A DNA stretch of 64,000 nt from contig NC_061789.1 in the NCBI RefSeq assembly GCF_022458985.1, positions 10,980,357 to 11,044,356 on the forward strand. Direction: 5' to 3'. Position 1 is the first letter of the stretch. The number at the start of each line of letters is the position of its first letter. The notes under the pieces are model-generated. The model ran no database searches. It was not told where the DNA came from and saw only the letters and a program-made list of their open reading frames with translations. The position numbers were made by a program, and so were the translations under genes. This document shows, one piece after another, positions 58,730 to 64,000 of the stretch. The DNA is from Mugil cephalus (taxonomy: Eukaryota; Chordata; Actinopteri; Mugiliformes; Mugilidae).

Positions 58730-61700
58730 ATGGCGTCTTCCAGTTACACCTGCATCAGAGACAGCGCCACAGGTTAGACCATACACCGCATCTCCTTCTC
58801 CACTCGGCCCTGCGGATCTTTCTCTGCTCCAGATACATTTATTGTTTTTTTCTATTTTAGTTTGTTATTAACTAATGTCTCATTCTAATGGGTCATTTAT
58901 ATGATTGATGGGAAAATGAGCGCGTTAAATGTTTTATAGGCTTATTGACCTACATGTGCAGGTGAATCAAACCATAAAGGGGTGCAGCACGGACTTTTAC
59001 AAGTATGGTTTGAAAAGTACTGCTCAACCACTCCCTGTGAGCTCATAACATCTTTAAATTAGCTGTCTGGAAATGTGCAACCTTAGAAAACTCATTAAAA
59101 AGCCCGCCACAATACACACAATTTCCCCGTTTTGCTTTTAAACCCCTATTTCCGTTGGTCCAGACCATAAACTGTAAAAAAAGACCAAGGCTAGAGTCTA
59201 TTCTGACCATTTGATTTGTCTCTTGTGTTTCCCACATTCTGCATCGACATTTTAACAATGTATTAATTCTCATTTCACCTCCTAAAATCACTGGTTTGCA
59301 CTTCCCAGAGAAAGACAAGCTGCTCTCCTCCGTGGGCAGCTATGGGTCTCAGGATCTCCTCGGAGGTGGGAGCCTTCTTCCCACTGGTCTGGTGCAGCAG
59401 CAGCAGGAGGAGGAGGAGGAGGCGCTGAGAAGGAAACTCAAGTACTTCTTCATGAGTCCTTGCGACAAATATCACGCAAAGGGACGCAAGCCCTTCAAAC
59501 TGGGCCTGCAGCTGCTGAAGATCATCATCGTGACCGTGCAGGTAGAGACGGGCCGCGGCGACGGGGTCGCGCCACGTTCCCGTGAGCCTCAGCTGAATCT
59601 CGTGTGTTCTGTGTCCGACTCCTAGTTGGTGCTGTTTGGACTGAGCAACCAGATGGTGGTGACGTTCAAGGAGGAGAACACGGCGGCGTTCAAACACCTC
59701 TTCCTGAAGGGTTACCAGGACGACGCTCCCCAGGCTGTCCACACGCAGACGGAGCTGTACAGCCGCATCCACTTCGCCATAGAGCAGGTAGCCTGACAAT
59801 AACCACGAGGAGACTCACGAGACAACTCGCCAAGCTGGAAGTTTGGGTTTAATTTAATTATCACTGAACTATCACGTCTAAATCTTTTACGTTTTCCCCT
59901 CCAGTACTTGTCTCTGCCACAGATCTCTCTGGGAAGGTATGCATACGTGTTGGGTGTCGGTGCGAACGGCAGCGCGCTCTCCCTCTGCCAGAGGTACTAC
60001 AAGAGGGGCACCATCGACCCGGTCAACGACACCTTTGACATCGACCCTCACGTCGTCACTGGTAGGACTTTCAACTTTCTCTCATTCTTTTCTCCCCTTC
60101 AGCACGGCCTCCGCCGCGCCTTATTCCTCCCACGAAAGCATTTTATCTGCCCTGAAACTAAATGACCGTGTCAGTGAGTCACAGTGGTTCTGCTCCACAT
60201 ATGTCAGGAGGTGCCCTGCAGCCCTGGCCTACTTTTACCGGCTCGAGATATCATCAAAACTAAACATGAAAGGGTTTTTTTTTTTTCTTTTTTTTTTTCT
60301 AGCAGCGACATCTCTTCCTGGGAAAGGAGTTGTTTGCATTCACCTGCTGATTTGACAGAGGTGTGCGGCGTATATATGTGTATGTGTATTTAGTTTAAAC
60401 ATCCTGACATTCCTTTTGCTTTTTATTAGCTCATCAATTCAAATAATCCGTTGACTCGCGCAGTTCCTTTTGGAGATTGGTGGCATTAATGATATTTAAT
60501 TATTTGTTCCGAGCTGTTCCGAGTTAAAAATTTAAATTTCTGCCTCAAATCAATCTTAATTTGAAAGATCAGATATCGATTAATAAAAGCCAGAGCTCAG
60601 CTCTGCTTTTTAAACGCACGACATTTCCTCTGTCGTTTGTTTGCACGACGAGTCCCAAAGGTCACGCGAACTAGATGGAGATCCAAATCGTGACAGAAGC
60701 GCCGACTCTGAAACTGTGAGAGCGCCATCGAGCCTGACCGCTGTTTGGATTCTTGCGTGTCTGACAGCAGAACGGCTACACAGAAGTGAAGCCAGATGCA
60801 AGATGTGAAACTGGAGATAAAATATTGCAGAAATACCACAGATCTCTGGAACCTAAACAACGCTAGTTTCAGGTTTTAAGCAAAAAAGTGAAAGCAAAAA
60901 ACATTTCTACTGAATTGAATCGGGATCTTGTGATTCAGAATTAAGCCAGGAAATCTGTAGCGATACCCAGGTGCCTCATGATAAATCCTGATGGTTAAAG
61001 GAAAGTAAGGCAGATAAAAATGAACTTTAAATCGGCAGTTTTGCATTTAGGGAAGCGTGGAAAAGCAATGTGGAATTCATGTGATGTGGAAAAAAAGCAT
61101 CATCCGTACAGTTTTAAAACATTACTTCCCCGTTTGCTTTCCTCTGATTCTATTTTCTGATTTCCTTTTTCCAGCTTGCATTGGACTGAATCCACTGACT
61201 CACAGCTTGGCCCCGGAAAACACTGACTACAAGAATTTCACTCTCAAATTTTACAAGTTAGACTCAGCTGTGTTTGTTTGTTACACATTACATTTAAATC
61301 AGTGCTCATTACAGTTTCACCTACGCACATTAAATTCTCTACTAATCTCTGCGTTTCCTCTTCAGGCTGATCAATGTAACAATTGACTTCCAGCTGAAGG
61401 CCATCAACATTCAGACCATCATAAACAATGAAATCCCAGACTGCTACACCTTTGCTATCACAGTGAGCCAGCTTTCTCTTTTAAACCTCGACCTACTGCA
61501 CAGATGCAAATGTTTTGTCCTCGGGGGTTGTGTATTTACGTGATTCTTGTCTCTTCCGTCAGATCCTCATGGATAACAGAGCGCACAGCGGCAAAGTTAA
61601 GATCAGTCTCCTGAACCAAGCGTCCATAAAGGAGTGCAAGGACCCCAACGTGTCTGGACATGGTGAGCGGCTGGTGGGTGGGAGAGCTGCGGCGGACAGG

Positions 61701-63876
61701 GGGCATTCATTCATGAGTCACTCGATTTTCCTAATTGGCTCTGATCCCTGTGATTGCTCCTCTGTCAGCCGAGAGCTACGCGAGGGAGTTCTTTGACGTG
61801 CTGGTGGCGATCGTCTGCCTGTTGTCCCTGCTGCTGTGTGGGCGCTCCATCCTCAGAGGCATCCTCCTGCAGCATGTAAGGAAACAGGCCAGGTGGCACG
61901 GAAATTTTCCTGTTTCAACAAGTTCCAACAGTGAAGATTCAGCTCAACTAAGCGTAGTTGCAGTGTCTTTTTTATCAACCAGCAATCATTGTTTGCTGTA
62001 GCTCAAGAGCAGAACAAGAAAGCAACAGCGCAGAGGAATGGTAGTTACTACTGTGACTTGGGTTCTATGAATTCAACGCCTCTAAAAGCTGAAGAAGTGC
62101 AGAAGTAAATTAAAATAAATAAAGAAAAAGAAAAGGGGGCTTGTCGACTATATATATTGACACTGTTTGTGTAATTACTTTCACTGCCAGAAGGGGGGGA
62201 CAAAACCTCTAAGTAGCTTTAAATCAAAACACTTGCATTGATCCTTTCCCATTTGCTCCCCCAGGAGTACGTGCAGTTCTTCAAACACAAACTCGCCCGC
62301 AGCGTGTGCTTGGGAGACAGACTGGAGTTCATCAACGGCTGGTATATTCTGCTCATCATCAGCGACGTGTTCACCATCTTGGGCAGCTTCATCAAAATTG
62401 GGATAGAGTCTAAGGTAAAGCGGCACGTTCTCCTCTGTGATTTCTCAGTGCTCTGTCGAATTTGTGAAGTGGGAGTTTTCGCGCGTGTGCCAAACTAATG
62501 ACGTCTGCCTTTGCGGCGCAGACGTTGTCATCGTATGACGTGTGCGGGATCCTGCTGGGAACCTCCACTCTGCTGGTGTGGGTGGGAGTCATCCGTTACC
62601 TCAGCTTCTTCCAGAAATACAACGTATGTGAAAAAACAAACACTGCTCTCTATACCTCATCCGCATTTCTTTATTAATCTGATCATGCTTTTCGCTTTGG
62701 CCCACAGATTTTGATTGTGACTCTACGAGCCGCCTTTCCGAATGTTATCCGCTTCTGCTGCTGCGCGGCTGCTATTTATTTGGGATACTGCTTCTGCGGA
62801 TGGATTGTGCTGGGGCCCTATCATACGAAGGTACCGCGCACTGCAGTGTCTCTAAGAGGAATGAGCAAGCATGAGTCATTCAGACCAGAAGTAATTACCC
62901 TGAAACAGCCCCGAGCATGTCATGGCTTTGTGATGATTAATGAAAGAAGCAAATTAAATATGAATCATGGCGGCATTCTGTTATTACTTGCAGTATGCTC
63001 CATGTCTTCCCGTAGGGCGCCAACAAATAAGAGGTCACGTTTATAAAAAAAAAGAGTCAAACAACGCCAACTTTTCTTGTGCGCAGTTCCGCTCTTTGTC
63101 CATGGTGTCCGAGTGCCTGTTCTCCCTGATCAACGGGGACGACATGTTCGTTACATTTGCCGAGATGGAGAAGAGCGGGACCCTGGTGTGGATCTTCAGC
63201 CAGGTCTACCTTTACACCTTCATCTCCCTCTTCATCTACATGGTCCTGTCCCTCTTCATCGCGCTCATCACTGGGGCCTACGACACCATCATGGTACAGT
63301 CAGCTGCTTTTTGCTTTTTCATTTTCACTTGTAAGTCACACTAGTCACATGAGCTAGATAAGATGAGACTTTGTTGGTCCTCAAAACACAAGTTGGATTA
63401 AAAGCCGAATAAATTGTAGAGGTCGATTCAGATTCACAATTCATTTAGAGATATTTCATATTTTCAACAACTTTTACTTGTGATTTTCATTAAACTAATG
63501 TCCTCTGTTGATCTCCAAATGGACCAGGCAAAAATACAAGTTATAAAAGCGTAAATAAAGTAAAAAACTATACTATACACCATAGAGATGATGAATATAA
63601 TAAATCTGTAGGGGACTAGGATCTGTAAACGACCACCTGTAAGTGGAGGAATCTGTGCAGGTACGATCCTGGACCCTAGGACCGAGAATCTCCTGGATGA
63701 GCGAGGACCCCCACAGACTCTGCTTTACAATATTTACGATCTTTCCCCGCAGGCACAAACACAGGAGCAGGTACGCATCACAGATCTGCACGCGTTCATC
63801 GCACAATGCACGGACACGCCCAGCTCCGGCAAATTCAGAGTACCCGAGGGCTCGTCCTGCTCCTTCCTCTGCTGCT
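58730..63876 (+). CDS. mcoln1: Mucolipin-1 (TRPML1) lysosomal cation channel, last exon outside the window
   Basis: A six-pass TRP channel of late endosomes and lysosomes. It releases Ca2+, Fe2+ and other cations, is activated by PI(3,5)P2 and is mutated in human mucolipidosis IV. Exons: 58730-58772, 59309-59541, 59626-59787, 59905-60061, 61175-61256, 61366-61462, 61563-61662, 61769-61875, 62265-62414, 62522-62623, 62708-62830, 63087-63293 and 63753-63876. All phases agree. Residues 15-20 (EKDKLL) form the N-terminal E-xxx-LL lysosomal sorting signal, as human [24 protein letters not shown] is the basic lipid-binding part before TM1. Residues of about 90-290 form the luminal domain, with [17 protein letters not shown] and AHSGK blocks. 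The selectivity filter NGDDMF is at about 468-473. The end SFLCCC matches the palmitoylated cysteines of human. The 562 residues present would be about 580 with the missing exon, as in human. Confidence 0.96.
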
Positions 63877-64000
63877 GTGAGTGGTGAGGAGGAGGTGGTG
63901 GAGGAGGAGGAGGAGGCGGCAGCAGCTTGATGTGGAATGGCGTCTTTTTTTTTCCTTCTTCTTTCTCTCTTTAAAGCACCATATTACCACTCGAGTGACG
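63877..64000 (+). other. mcoln1: Probable start of the last mcoln1 intron
   Basis: T|GTGAGT at 63,876/63,877 is a consensus donor. Reading through it instead gives CEW and a TGA at 63,885-63,887, losing the expected C-terminal di-leucine signal. A polypyrimidine-rich stretch follows at the edge of the window, but no acceptor with a plausible last exon is visible. Confidence 0.6.

Noticed and set aside
61057..61386. Plus-strand 109-codon frame in the mcoln1 region as an independent gene
   Set aside because: It merely includes an mcoln1 exon (61,175-61,256) read through both introns.

Overview
The window is nuclear DNA from a teleost fish. The evidence is vertebrate genes split by short GT-AG introns, recognisable orthologues of four human chromosome 19 genes, and many short non-autonomous DNA transposons typical of fish. 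No bacterial, organellar or viral gene organisation was seen, and no CRISPR array. I saw no RNA gene, but I could not run a tRNA scan.

Layout. Bases 1 to about 22,500 hold no gene I can support; they contain AT-rich intergenic DNA and several mobile elements. Bases about 22,510-46,750 (minus strand) are wiz, the widely interspaced zinc finger protein that bridges the G9a/GLP histone H3K9 methyltransferases and CtBP corepressors. I could place its coding exons from the 12th zinc finger back to the acidic N-terminal exons, with consistent splice phases. It also has an internal CpG-rich promoter with its own ATG first exon at 36,734. Bases 48,320-53,015 (minus) are a secreted zinc amidase of the peptidoglycan recognition family (pglyrp2-like), with all five exons placed and a 473-residue product. 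Bases about 54,560-56,990 (plus) are trappc5, a TRAPP vesicle-tethering subunit of 188 residues in two coding exons. Bases 58,730 to the right edge (plus) are mcoln1 (mucolipin-1/TRPML1), the lysosomal cation channel; 13 exons are present and a short last exon very probably lies outside the window.

The genes do not form one pathway. wiz acts in the nucleus, Pglyrp2 outside the cell in innate immunity, Trappc5 in ER/Golgi traffic and Mcoln1 in the lysosome. wiz and pglyrp2 run in the same direction; pglyrp2 and trappc5 are head to head; trappc5 and mcoln1 are in tandem. In human, WIZ-PGLYRP2 (19p13.12) and MCOLN1-TRAPPC5 (19p13.2) sit in two separate places, so the fish window joins or retains together two human chromosome 19 blocks.

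The most interesting items are: the internal wiz promoter with a novel N-terminus; the run of eight phase-1 symmetric wiz exons that can be skipped in frame and change the last residue of a CtBP motif; a five-copy hAT-type element family with 8-bp target duplications, three copies of which flank or lie within wiz; an unresolved phase conflict at the 5' end of wiz; and a cryptic in-frame stop at the last visible mcoln1 splice donor. I found no convincing wholly new biological system.
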